A stretch of DNA of 17,352 bases from Bacteroidales bacterium UBA1197 (GCA_002309995.1 DBYB01000002.1:27124-44475); one strand, 5' to 3'. Shown: positions 9,501 to 14,708, counted from the first letter of the stretch. Notes: generated from the sequence alone by a model not told the origin. Program-made: numbers and translations.

Positions 9501-9593
9501 AAGCTGTTCAACGACGTTTCCACATCGAATGTCCGCTACCACAAAGTGGACAGCTACCAGACGCTTCTGGATATCATGAAATCAATGGATTAA
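6540..9593 (+). CDS. res: Type III restriction enzyme Res subunit (helicase-nuclease)
   Basis: ATP-dependent partner of Mod. It moves or slides along DNA from an unmethylated site and cuts when two complexes meet. In this 1017-residue protein the SF2 helicase motifs are all visible: Walker A METGTGKTY (residues 98-106), DEPQ box (230-233), SATHK (256-260), and motifs V-VI in SHSALREGWDNPN and AKRQEVGRGLRI. Near the C-terminus the PD-(D/E)xK endonuclease site is intact: SPDW (D947) and ETKG (E965, K967). The N-terminal FKIQQYQTDAV is the usual start of Bacteroidota Res, which decides the ATG at 6540 over an upstream TTG at 6525. This ATG overlaps the preceding stop as ATGA. Length and motifs indicate a complete, active enzyme. 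In classical Type III systems res follows mod directly; here two genes (HEPN-like and AlbA_2) are inserted between them. Confidence 0.96.
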   Translation: MKFIFKIQQYQTDAVESTVDIFAGQPSRDGFQYRRDLGKGATSLFVNEADFAGYRNADIELTDQQLLSNVRGMQRIWSIPESKNLSHDLGRLGLDIEMETGTGKTYVYIKTMFELNKRYGWSKFIVVVPSIAIREGVHKSFTMLEDHFMEYYGKKARFFIYNSSNLQQLDSFSSDAGINVMIINTQAFATDMKEGATRGASRIIYTERDDFGSRKPIDVIAANRPIIIMDEPQKMEGDATQRALQRFKPLFVLYYSATHKTSHNCIYALDALDAYKQKLVKKIQVKGFEVKNLKGTSSYLYLDDILLSKTQPPVARIELEVQGKTGIRRERHKLSFGDSLYDESQGLAQYDGYTISEIDPLTNRVVFLNGESIRKGEVYGDSSLIAMQRVQIRETIASHLDKERELFKKGIKTLSLFFIDEVKNYKGYDEEGNEIHGPFWKIFEEEYANALNERMSIFEDDYQEYLRRFTPDQVHNGYFSIDKKTGRAIDSETGRRSDISDDISAYDLILKNKERLLSFDEPTRFIFSHSALREGWDNPNVFQICTLRHASSAIAKRQEVGRGLRICVDQNGNRMDMEELGEEAVQEVNALTVIANESYSDFVKGLQNETREALRERPSKATVEYFTGKVVQKDGQPYTINEQDAMMITGYLMGYGYVDNNLQITEQYKKDSDAGKLMPLFPGIAPIADEVHKLIRSLFDESVELENMVENANESASFENKLNDNFYKKEFQALWNEINHQYVYTVHYDSKELIEKAVNAINAELVVTELKYVMTKGEQEEVDTYGNTQTTTRSLSTVSTSSVKYDLVGDIARKTTLTRKTVAEILRTISPTKLQLFRNNPEEFIKNVSRIIKEQKATMIVEHIQYDKIDQVYDSTIFTKEKSSQPVSKAYQSSKSIQDYVFTDGYAEESIEKKFAKALDEASEVCVYAKLPRSFHIPTPVGSYSPDWAIAFNKGTVKHIFFIAETKGSMDSMNLKPIEKAKIDCAEKLFNDVSTSNVRYHKVDSYQTLLDIMKSMD

Positions 9594-9603
9594 ACCGCAT
9601 GGT

Positions 9604-10143
9604 ATGATAGTCATAGACCATTCTAAACTACAGGAAATAGTCGCCGCCTACAAGATGGCTACCTTCTCGGATGACCACATGAACCGGCTCTTCGAGAAGT
9701 TCGTCCTGGAGTACTATCGCTACCATTTTCCCAAACTGTCGGCCTATCCGGACCAAATCAGCTGGGACATCACCGACCGCGATACCGCAGCCATCGACTT
9801 CCTGCCCTCGATGAAGACCGATATCACGTTACACAAAGGAGACCGAACCCTCATCATTGATACCAAATATTATGGCCGCATGATGCAGGAACAGTTTGAT
9901 AAGCAGACCATTCATTCCGGCAACCTCTACCAGATCTTTACCTACGTCAAGAACCTGGATTCGGGCAACACCGGTAATGTCTCCGGCATGCTCCTCTATG
10001 CCAGGACCCAGGAAGGGATAGCGCCTGATTTGGATGCTCATTTTGGGGCGAATAGGATAATGGTCCGGACACTAGACCTCAACTGTGATTTCAGTCTTAT
10101 TAGTAAGCAACTGAATTATGTTGTAGAATTTGTATTGAATTAG
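9604..10143 (+). CDS. short McrC-like nuclease (C-terminal half of McrC only)
   Basis: The 179 residues correspond to the nuclease half of McrC, the endonuclease partner of the McrB GTPase. Conserved features are MNRLFEKFVLEYY, LPSMKTDITL (D73), IIDTKYYG (D86, K88) and HSGNLYQIFTYVKN followed by VSGMLLYA. The D...DxK set is the PD-(D/E)xK-type active site of that family. Ordinary McrC is roughly twice this length, and the N-terminal part that contacts McrB is absent. Only 10 bases separate this ATG from the Res stop, so there is no room for it. No McrB gene is present in the window. It may be a trimmed stand-alone nuclease working with Res, or a remnant of an McrBC locus. Composition matches res. 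Likely the last gene of the 5131-10143 transcript or part of a longer one with 10152-11373. Confidence 0.8.
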   Translation: MIVIDHSKLQEIVAAYKMATFSDDHMNRLFEKFVLEYYRYHFPKLSAYPDQISWDITDRDTAAIDFLPSMKTDITLHKGDRTLIIDTKYYGRMMQEQFDKQTIHSGNLYQIFTYVKNLDSGNTGNVSGMLLYARTQEGIAPDLDAHFGANRIMVRTLDLNCDFSLISKQLNYVVEFVLN

Positions 10144-10151
10144 GAAGATAT

Positions 10152-10466
10152 ATGGTCGGCAAATACCCCGTCATAACCCTCTGCGGCAGCACCCGCTTCA
10201 AAGAGCAGTTCCTGGAAGTGCAGAAGCGCTTAACTCTCGCCGGCAACATCGTCATCAGCGTGGGCCTGTTCGGCCACAGCGGCGACGACGAAGTCTGGAC
10301 TGAGGGCACCAAAGAGATGCTGGACGACATGCACAAGCGCAAGATTGACATGGCTGACGGCATTTACGTCATCAACCCGGGAGGGTACATCGGTGCCAGT
10401 AACCGCAGTGAAATAGAATACGCCAAAGCCCATGGCAAGGAAGTAAAATACATGGAAACCCCATAG
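10152..10466 (+). CDS. DUF4406 / nucleoside 2-deoxyribosyltransferase-like small protein
   Basis: This 104-residue protein has a Rossmann-like start ITLCGSTRF (residues 8-16), the central MHKRKIDMADGIYVINP and the end GGYIGASNRSEIEYA. The CGSTRF and 'D-x-x-x-V-I-N' pattern is that of DUF4406 and related 2-deoxyribosyltransferase-like proteins, which bind nucleotides or nucleosides. Substrate unknown. A purine-rich stretch (AGGAAGA) lies a few bases upstream of the ATG. It is 8 bases after the McrC-like stop and 4 bases before the WYL regulator, so all three are probably one transcript. A broken second copy of its C-terminal half lies at 12294-12449. Nucleotide-related enzymes occur in defence loci as effectors, but also as ordinary salvage genes; I cannot decide between these. 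Confidence 0.75.
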   Translation: MVGKYPVITLCGSTRFKEQFLEVQKRLTLAGNIVISVGLFGHSGDDEVWTEGTKEMLDDMHKRKIDMADGIYVINPGGYIGASNRSEIEYAKAHGKEVKYMETP

Positions 10467-10470
10467 CCCT

Positions 10471-11373
10471 ATGGACCAACCCAAAATAGAACGCATGCTG
10501 CGCATGATGCTGATGATGTCCGGCAACATCAACTACTCCATTGATGAGCTGGCCGAGCATCTGGACATGTCGTATCGCACCATCTACCGCTACATTGATA
10601 CCTTCAAAGCAGCTGGGCTCACGGTCACGAAACTCTACTCCAACACCTACAAAATCGAGAAGGTGCCCAGGAACATGCCGGACCTTGACCGGCTGCTGTA
10701 TTTCTCTGAGGAGGAAGCTACGCTGATCCATTCCGTCATCGAGGCCATCGTTCCCACCAACTCCTTGAAGAAGGGTATTAAAAAGAAGCTGGCCGTGGTA
10801 TATGACTCCACCTCCATCGAGCAGTTCACCGACTTCCGGAGCAATGCTGCCCACGTGGAAAACCTCCGGAATGCAGCCAAAGAGAAGAAGAAAGTCATCC
10901 TGAAGGGCTATGAGTCCGGTAACAGCCATACAGTCCGCGACCGCTACGTGGAGCCCTACGGCTTTACCACAGACTATATCGACGTCTGCGCCTACGACCT
11001 GGAAGATAAGAAGAACAAAATCTTCAAGATCAATCGCATCGGAAGCGTAGAAGTACAAGAGGAGGGTTGGACCGCCGAGAAGCAGCACAAGCGCCAGGGA
11101 ATGGACGTCTTCCGGATGGCCGGGCCCACCATTGGCCACATCACGTGGAAAATGTCAGTGATGGCCAAGAATCTGCTGCTGGAGGAATACCCGCTGGCTA
11201 TATCCGATATCAAGCGCCAGGGCAACTTCTGGATTCTGGACACCGACCTGAGTTCCTATGTAGGGGCCTGCCGGTTCTTCCTGGGACTGAGCCATGAAAT
11301 CAAGATTATCGACAGTCCGGAGTTCCTGGAGTACGTGAAGGAGTATGTGAAGAATAATCTGGAGGGATTGTAG
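10471..11373 (+). CDS. WYL-domain transcriptional regulator with N-terminal HTH
   Basis: This 300-residue protein has an N-terminal helix-turn-helix (residues ~16-50, YSIDELAEHLDMSYRTIYRY) of the HTH_11/DeoR-like type. A WYL domain follows (~144-205; VEPYGFTTDYIDVCAYDLED, then KINRIGSVEV), and a WCX-like C-terminal region includes MAKNLLLEEYP. WYL domains bind nucleotide or nucleic-acid ligands. Regulators of this layout (CapW/BrxR type) repress many phage-defence operons, so a link to the RM locus upstream is reasonable but inferred. It is at the 3' end of the gene row, 4 bases after the DUF4406-like gene, and is followed by a strong hairpin. No autoregulatory operator can be named from the sequence. 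Confidence 0.88.
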   Translation: MDQPKIERMLRMMLMMSGNINYSIDELAEHLDMSYRTIYRYIDTFKAAGLTVTKLYSNTYKIEKVPRNMPDLDRLLYFSEEEATLIHSVIEAIVPTNSLKKGIKKKLAVVYDSTSIEQFTDFRSNAAHVENLRNAAKEKKKVILKGYESGNSHTVRDRYVEPYGFTTDYIDVCAYDLEDKKNKIFKINRIGSVEVQEEGWTAEKQHKRQGMDVFRMAGPTIGHITWKMSVMAKNLLLEEYPLAISDIKRQGNFWILDTDLSSYVGACRFFLGLSHEIKIIDSPEFLEYVKEYVKNNLEGL

Positions 11374-11401
11374 GGAAGAGCTGTAGATGTCAGAACCTGT
11401 C

Positions 11402-11449
11402 AATTAGCCGCTGTACCTTTGCCAATGCATTGTTACAGCGGCTTATTTT
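11402..11449 (+). terminator. probable intrinsic terminator after the WYL regulator
   Basis: A perfect 10-bp stem AGCCGCTGTA (11406-11415) pairs with TACAGCGGCT (11434-11443) around an 18-base loop. It extends outward by AT pairs with one mismatch. The 3' side continues into ATTTTA, a modest U tract. It lies 33 bases after the WYL stop and closes the long gene row. Confidence 0.65.
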
Positions 11450-11462
11450 AACACAACATACT

Positions 11463-11531
11463 ATGTACATCATATTTTACCTGCTCTGCGCCATCGCTTT
11501 TATCCCTGAACTCTTCAACGAAAAAAGGTAG
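11463..11531 (+). CDS. possible 22-residue hydrophobic peptide
   Basis: ATG at 11463 opens a 22-codon frame that is almost all hydrophobic (YIIFYLLCAIAFIPELF) and ends with charged residues. It would span a membrane once. It lies between the terminator and the 83-aa gene, 9 bases before the latter's start. It could be a leader peptide, a small membrane protein or a chance ORF. No promoter box was identified. Confidence 0.3.
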   Translation: MYIIFYLLCAIAFIPELFNEKR

Positions 11532-11540
11532 TCCTGAATT

Positions 11541-11792
11541 ATGGCCAACAACATTTACCAGACCTTCCGGAGTTTTCTCCGGCAAAATGACTGTGAAAAG
11601 CAGTTTGATGCGGCCTTTTACACCCAATGCGGGGCCAACTACCTAGACGAAAACCTTGCCGGCATTCTGGTCATCGACGAATTCTTCTTTGGCCGGTGCT
11701 TTGACTGGAGCAAGACTCCGGAGGGGAGGGAATACTGGAAGGAAGTAAACCGGCTCTGGTGGAAACAGTGGAAACTGAAAAACTTTCAGTAA
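11541..11792 (+). CDS. conserved-looking hypothetical protein, 83 aa
   Basis: A soluble, aromatic-rich protein. The middle has CGANYLDENLAGILVIDEFFF and the C-terminal third FDWSKTPEGREYWKEVNRLWWKQWK. The FDWxxTPEGxxYW pattern recalls small hypothetical proteins of Bacteroidota that I cannot name. No signal peptide, membrane helix or metal-binding pattern is evident. The evidence that it is real is codon-like composition matching its neighbours and a well-placed ATG. Function unknown. Confidence 0.6.
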   Translation: MANNIYQTFRSFLRQNDCEKQFDAAFYTQCGANYLDENLAGILVIDEFFFGRCFDWSKTPEGREYWKEVNRLWWKQWKLKNFQ

Positions 11793-11812
11793 TTTTGCAA
11801 CTGCCGACCTGC

Positions 11813-11921
11813 AACCTAAACTCTGTGTCCTATGAGGATTTTCGGACTGCGTCCGATAGCCGCTGCGCTCTCACAATTGTTCCAATTGTTCGGTTTCATA
11901 GACTGGTTTCGTGTTTAGGTT
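11813..11921. repeat. 109-bp nested inverted-repeat element between small genes
   Basis: The outer arms AACCTAAAC (11813-11821) and GTTTAGGTT (11913-11921) are perfect complements. Inside them CTATGA (11830-11835) pairs with TCATAG (11896-11901), and the centre holds a TCGGAC/GTCCGA hairpin (11842-11856). Two CAATTG boxes (11874-11879, 11883-11888) lie on the right side. The whole could fold as one branched RNA or be a small MITE-like element. It lies in a 235-base gap (11793-12027) with no convincing gene. Confidence 0.5.
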
Positions 11922-12027
11922 TCTGAATGTAAGTTACGAAAAATCAGCGAGAAAAAGCAAGAGAGTGGCGATTCGATTTCGTGGTGTGGGGAATTATTTG
12001 TAACTTAGTCTGATAAAGATTATTTGT

Positions 12028-12299
12028 ATGGCAGACAAGGTCCAAAGTCTTCCGCAGGTGTATACCGATGCGGTGCAAGTTATCAAGAAAGCCATTCTTG
12101 ACAGTCAGTATAAGACGGCCAGGATGGCGAAATTGAAACTTCCAAATCGCCAGCCGATGGCTGACGATTTACAGACTGTCACCATCAACACGCAGACATT
12201 GAATGGGTTGGATGCCATTCCGGGAACGGATGGACTGAGCTATGCGGAATTTTAGGCATCAGTTTCTCGCACCATATGGAGATTATCGGAAAGACGGAG
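12028..12299 (+). pseudogene. remnant of a DUF1016 (YhcG-like PD-(D/E)xK nuclease) gene
   Basis: The first ~33 codons (LPQVYTDAVQVIKKAILDSQ) match the usual N-terminus of DUF1016/YhcG proteins. The frame then jumps to NRQPMADDLQT, which in intact proteins lies ~100 or more residues later, so an internal piece is missing. The reading frame stops at 12253-12255. If one T is added to TTTT (12250-12253), it continues as YAEFLGISFSHHMEIIGK, a hallmark DUF1016 segment. The rest of the gene is replaced by a DUF4406-like tail. The remnant therefore shows at least one internal deletion, a frameshift and a 3' replacement. Intact family members are nucleases often found in RM and defence loci. The family match is from memory of the family pattern. 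Confidence 0.7.
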
Positions 12300-12449
12300 A
12301 TGCTAGATGACATGCATAAACGGAAGATTGACATGGCCGACAGTATCTACGTTATCAATGTCGGCGGTTACATCGGCGAAAGCACCCGCTCTGAAATAGA
12401 GTATGCTAAGAGAAAAGGGAAGACCATAGAATACCTTGAAAATCAATAA
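12294..12449 (+). pseudogene. 3' fragment of a second DUF4406-like gene
   Basis: The frame reads TEMLDDMHKRKIDMADSIYV, INVGGYIGESTRSEIEYAKR and GKTIEYLE, nearly identical to the C-terminal half of the intact protein at 10152-10466. The first ~55 residues, including the CGSTRF motif, are missing. It is fused in frame to the DUF1016 remnant at the shared residues KTE (about 12291-12299). An ATG at 12276 would allow a 57-residue fusion peptide, but without the nucleotide-binding half it is unlikely to act as the parent does. It ends 2 bases before the next ATG. Confidence 0.75.
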
Positions 12450-12451
12450 TT

Positions 12452-12643
12452 ATGGCACAAGAATACCGCTGCGAAAGCTGCCCGCTTCGGGCGAAATACG
12501 ACAAGAACCCTAAGTCTTTGACCGGCCGCTTCTGGCGCTGGCATATCAATTTCTGCCCTGGTTGGAAGGGCTACTTCTCACATCAGGATGAAGAGACCAA
12601 GGCGGCCCTCCGGGAGAAATATAATTTTCAGAAGTACCAGTAG
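12452..12643 (+). CDS. small Cys-rich protein, 63 aa
   Basis: A C-x2-C pair near the N-terminus (YRCESCPLRAKY) and a later HINFCPGWKGYF (H-x3-C) could form a zinc site. Between them is the basic SLTGRFWRWHIN. Similar short proteins with 'NPKSLxGRxWRWHxxFCPGW' occur in Bacteroidota and have no known role. It begins 2 bases after the DUF4406 remnant and is followed 2 bases later by a 36-codon membrane peptide, then by the polymerase gene. Possibly one transcript with these. Confidence 0.65.
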   Translation: MAQEYRCESCPLRAKYDKNPKSLTGRFWRWHINFCPGWKGYFSHQDEETKAALREKYNFQKYQ

Positions 12644-12645
12644 AA

Positions 12646-12756
12646 ATGGTCGCGGACTACCACGACTACTGGTTCCATATCAAGGGCGCCCTCATCGGCA
12701 TGCTCCTGGGGATTCCCGCAGCGCTCACTGCCGGGGTGATAGCGGCTATCCTGTAA
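12646..12756 (+). CDS. 36-residue single-span membrane peptide
   Basis: ATG at 12646 opens 36 codons. After a polar start (MVADYHDYWFHIK) comes a Gly/Ala/Leu-rich helix (GALIGMLLGIPAALTAGVIA) and a stop. It lies in the tight row between the Cys-rich gene and the GTG of the polymerase, with gaps of 2 and 3 bases, and this spacing supports it being a real gene. Function unknown. Confidence 0.5.
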   Translation: MVADYHDYWFHIKGALIGMLLGIPAALTAGVIAAIL

Positions 12757-12759
12757 CCT

Positions 12760-14220
12760 GTGCCTCGCATCATTTTTCATATTGACGTGAATTCTGCCTT
12801 CCTGTCTTGGTCGGCAGTAAAGATGGTGCGGGAAGGACAGCCGGATATCCGTCTGGTTCCTTCCGTGGTGTCCGGTGATCCGAGCGACCGCCGGAGTATT
12901 ATCACGGCCGCATCGATGCCTGCCAAGAAACTGGGAATAAAGACAGCCCAGCCGGTCTCGATGGCGCTCCGCACCTGCCCGTCACTGGTCATAGTCCGCG
13001 GAGACTGGGAATGGTATAAGCGCTGCTCGGAGGGCTTCATTTCCATTTGCCGGAGCTATTCTCCCGTCCTGCAGCAGTTTTCTATTGATGAGTGTTTCAT
13101 AGACATGTCTCTCCGCTGCGGCGGGCGTGATCCGGTGGCGGTGGCAACACAGCTGAAGGATGAGATCAAGGCCCGGCTGGGGTTCACGGTGAACGTTGGC
13201 ATCGGCTCCAACAAGCTGCTGGCCAAAATGGCCTCCGACTTCGAGAAGCCGGACAAGGTGCATACCCTATGGGAGAATGAAGTGCAGGAAAAGATGTGGC
13301 AGCTGGGCGTGCGTGACCTGCTTTGGGTGGGGAAGAAGACGGAGGAGCGTCTGACTGCTTACGGCATCCATACCATCGGCGACCTGGCCAAGCTGGGGAT
13401 GGGGTCGCTGACGCGGCTGGTCGGCCAGAAGTTCGCACTTCAGCTGCACGAGAACGCAAACGGCCGGGACGATTCACCGGTGGAGACCGAAATGGCCGAG
13501 GCCAAAAGCTACAGTGCGGAGAGGACGTTCCCGCATGACTATACCGACCCCAAGGACATCGACCGGGCGCTGTTCAACGTGGCCTGCATTGTGGCGCACC
13601 GCATCCGCCGGGATGACTTCCGGGCTTCCACAGTGTCGATGTTCATCAAACACAAGGATTTCACGGTGCAGCAGAAGCAGACCTCTCTTTCCCAGCCCAC
13701 GGACATAACGGCGGTGATCCTGAATGAGGCCCGGCGTATGCTGACAGAGGTTTGGGACGGAGTAACACCCATCCGGCAGGTGGGCCTGGGCGTTTCAAAG
13801 CTGACGCACGAAAGCTGTGAGCAGATGTCCCTGTTCGAGGACCCGAAGTTGGAGTACTACCGCGAATGGGACCGCCAGTACGATGAACAGCGTGCCCAGG
13901 CAGAAGATGCCAGGATGCTGGCTTATGAGCGGAAGGTGACGCCTGTTGAAACGCCCCCGCCGCCCGCGGAAGCACCACCTGTACGCACTTCCAGGCAGTA
14001 TTCCGGAGCATATTCGGTCAGAAAGTCAATGCCTAAAGATGATGCCCTGGTTTTTTTATACTACTCTGGCGAAAAAGCTCTTGCCGCCGCCAAGAAAGCC
14101 ATCAAGGGACATCCTGCATATCGTTTCCATAGCGCGACTCTTCCTGACGGGACAGATTGTTTCGAGGTTGTGGAAGACCAGATAGTCCTGGAGCGCCACT
14201 GCGTAAAACACTCTGTGTAG
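12760..14220 (+). CDS. dinB: Y-family DNA polymerase (DinB / Pol IV-like) with C-terminal extension
   Basis: Error-prone polymerase for bypass of damaged DNA. This 486-residue protein begins RIIFHIDVNSAF with the first catalytic acid D9. The second site is SIDECFIDM (D110, E111). Thumb and little-finger regions follow (VGIGSNKLLAKMASDF; the LGVRDLLWVGKKTEERL helix-hairpin-helix region). A beta-clamp-binding motif QMSLF lies at residues 355-359. After it come a Pro-rich linker (ETPPPPAEAPP) and ~90 residues (YSVRKSMPKDDALVFLYYSG and on) that ordinary DinB (~350-420 aa) lacks. Start is GTG at 12760, 3 bases after the membrane peptide stop; no upstream ATG fits. No LexA box was recognised. The subfamily (DinB against UmuC/ImuB-like) is not certain. 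The absence of an umuD or imuA neighbour favours DinB. Confidence 0.9.
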   Translation: MPRIIFHIDVNSAFLSWSAVKMVREGQPDIRLVPSVVSGDPSDRRSIITAASMPAKKLGIKTAQPVSMALRTCPSLVIVRGDWEWYKRCSEGFISICRSYSPVLQQFSIDECFIDMSLRCGGRDPVAVATQLKDEIKARLGFTVNVGIGSNKLLAKMASDFEKPDKVHTLWENEVQEKMWQLGVRDLLWVGKKTEERLTAYGIHTIGDLAKLGMGSLTRLVGQKFALQLHENANGRDDSPVETEMAEAKSYSAERTFPHDYTDPKDIDRALFNVACIVAHRIRRDDFRASTVSMFIKHKDFTVQQKQTSLSQPTDITAVILNEARRMLTEVWDGVTPIRQVGLGVSKLTHESCEQMSLFEDPKLEYYREWDRQYDEQRAQAEDARMLAYERKVTPVETPPPPAEAPPVRTSRQYSGAYSVRKSMPKDDALVFLYYSGEKALAAAKKAIKGHPAYRFHSATLPDGTDCFEVVEDQIVLERHCVKHSV

Positions 14221-14322
14221 TAAAACAATCGACAAATCCAAATCATTGCAGGCATAATTGAGCAGACACTCGAGATGAAAGAGACCCAACGAACAGTGGC
14301 AACGACAGAATCGGATGACGAC

Positions 14323-14484
14323 GGCGGAGTGCAGAGAGGTGGCCGTGGGTGTGGCCACCCTCGGCCACATTAGAGGGAGGGGCCCGCTGGCTGGCCGTTC
14401 GCTGAGCGGACGAGCCAGACAGTGGGAGGGACGGAGTGGAGCGCAGCGGAACGGAGCCCATCGGCCACCTCTCTGCACTCCGCC
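14323..14484. repeat. 162-bp structure with perfect 23-bp inverted ends
   Basis: Positions 14323-14345 are the exact reverse complement of 14462-14484 (23 of 23; begins GGCGGAGTGCAG and ends GGTGGCCG). The enclosed GC-rich sequence has its own nested dyads, including CTGGC (14387-14391) with GCCAG (14414-14418), and GGTGGCC/GGCCACC at about 14339-14359. Size and form suit a BIME/MITE-like intergenic element or a large RNA hairpin. Confidence 0.85.
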
Positions 14485-14540
14485 GGAGGAGGGAGATTCT
14501 TCGGCCTCCGGCCTCAGAATGACAGGGGAGGGGCGGCTCG
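14474..14540. repeat. dispersed palindromic repeat, copy A (left of fic)
   Basis: These 67 bases recur at 15879-15968, identical except for one substitution and an extra 23-bp unit in copy B. The core ATTCTTCGGCCTCCGGCC...AGAAT is a palindrome of the kind found scattered between genes in many genomes (ATTCTT...CAGAATGACA). The two copies flank the Fic gene as direct repeats. Confidence 0.85.
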
Positions 14541-14565
14541 GAATAACAGTCTCGCGGCGGCCGTC

Positions 14566-14609
14566 ACCAACTGTTTTTGTCCGAGTTACCAACTACTTTT
14601 GTCCACATT
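14566..14609. repeat. 22-bp direct repeat, two units
   Basis: ACCAACTGTTTTTGTCCGAG (from 14566) and ACCAACTACTTTTGTCCACA (from 14588) repeat with a 22-base period. A third, degenerate start (ACC) follows at 14610. This could be a protein-binding array or the end of a lost transposable element. Confidence 0.55.
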
Positions 14610-14670
14610 ACCTTACATTGGGCCCTCTACAACAGATGCTTCTACCACACAGACGATACGCTTGACGGTA

Positions 14671-14704
14671 TTGACATATTATTTACGAAAAATGCTTATT
14701 TTTG
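14671..14704 (+). promoter_or_regulatory. Bacteroidota-type promoter of the Fic gene
   Basis: TATTTTTG at 14697-14704 is a perfect TAnnTTTG -7 box. TTGACA starts at 14671, with 23 bases between TTG and the box, slightly longer than usual. The ATG follows 4 bases after the box, so the transcript would be leaderless or nearly so. Confidence 0.55.
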
Positions 14705-14708
14705 CGTT

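Larger units (their letters stand above)
14221..14708. other. 488-base gene-free region with repeats
   Basis: No believable gene is seen here; frames that cross it are GC-skewed shadows. It contains a 162-bp inverted-repeat structure (14323-14484), copy A of a dispersed repeat (14474-14540), a 22-bp direct repeat (14566-14609) and the probable promoter of the Fic gene (14671-14704). The first ~100 bases after the polymerase show nothing clear. Confidence 0.75.

Noticed and set aside
1..10143. Assignment of the locus to BREX or DISARM
   Set aside because: No PglZ, BrxC or DUF1998-type gene is visible; the helicase alone is not enough. The region upstream of the window was not available.
10372..11139. 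255-codon minus-strand frame opposite the WYL gene
   Set aside because: Rich in H, G, V and L runs typical of antisense reading; the plus strand carries clear HTH and WYL motifs.
14577..14708. Upstream TTG extension of the Fic gene (44 more residues)
   Set aside because: The added region runs through a direct repeat and the promoter box; ATG 14709 fits the perfect TAnnTTTG box.
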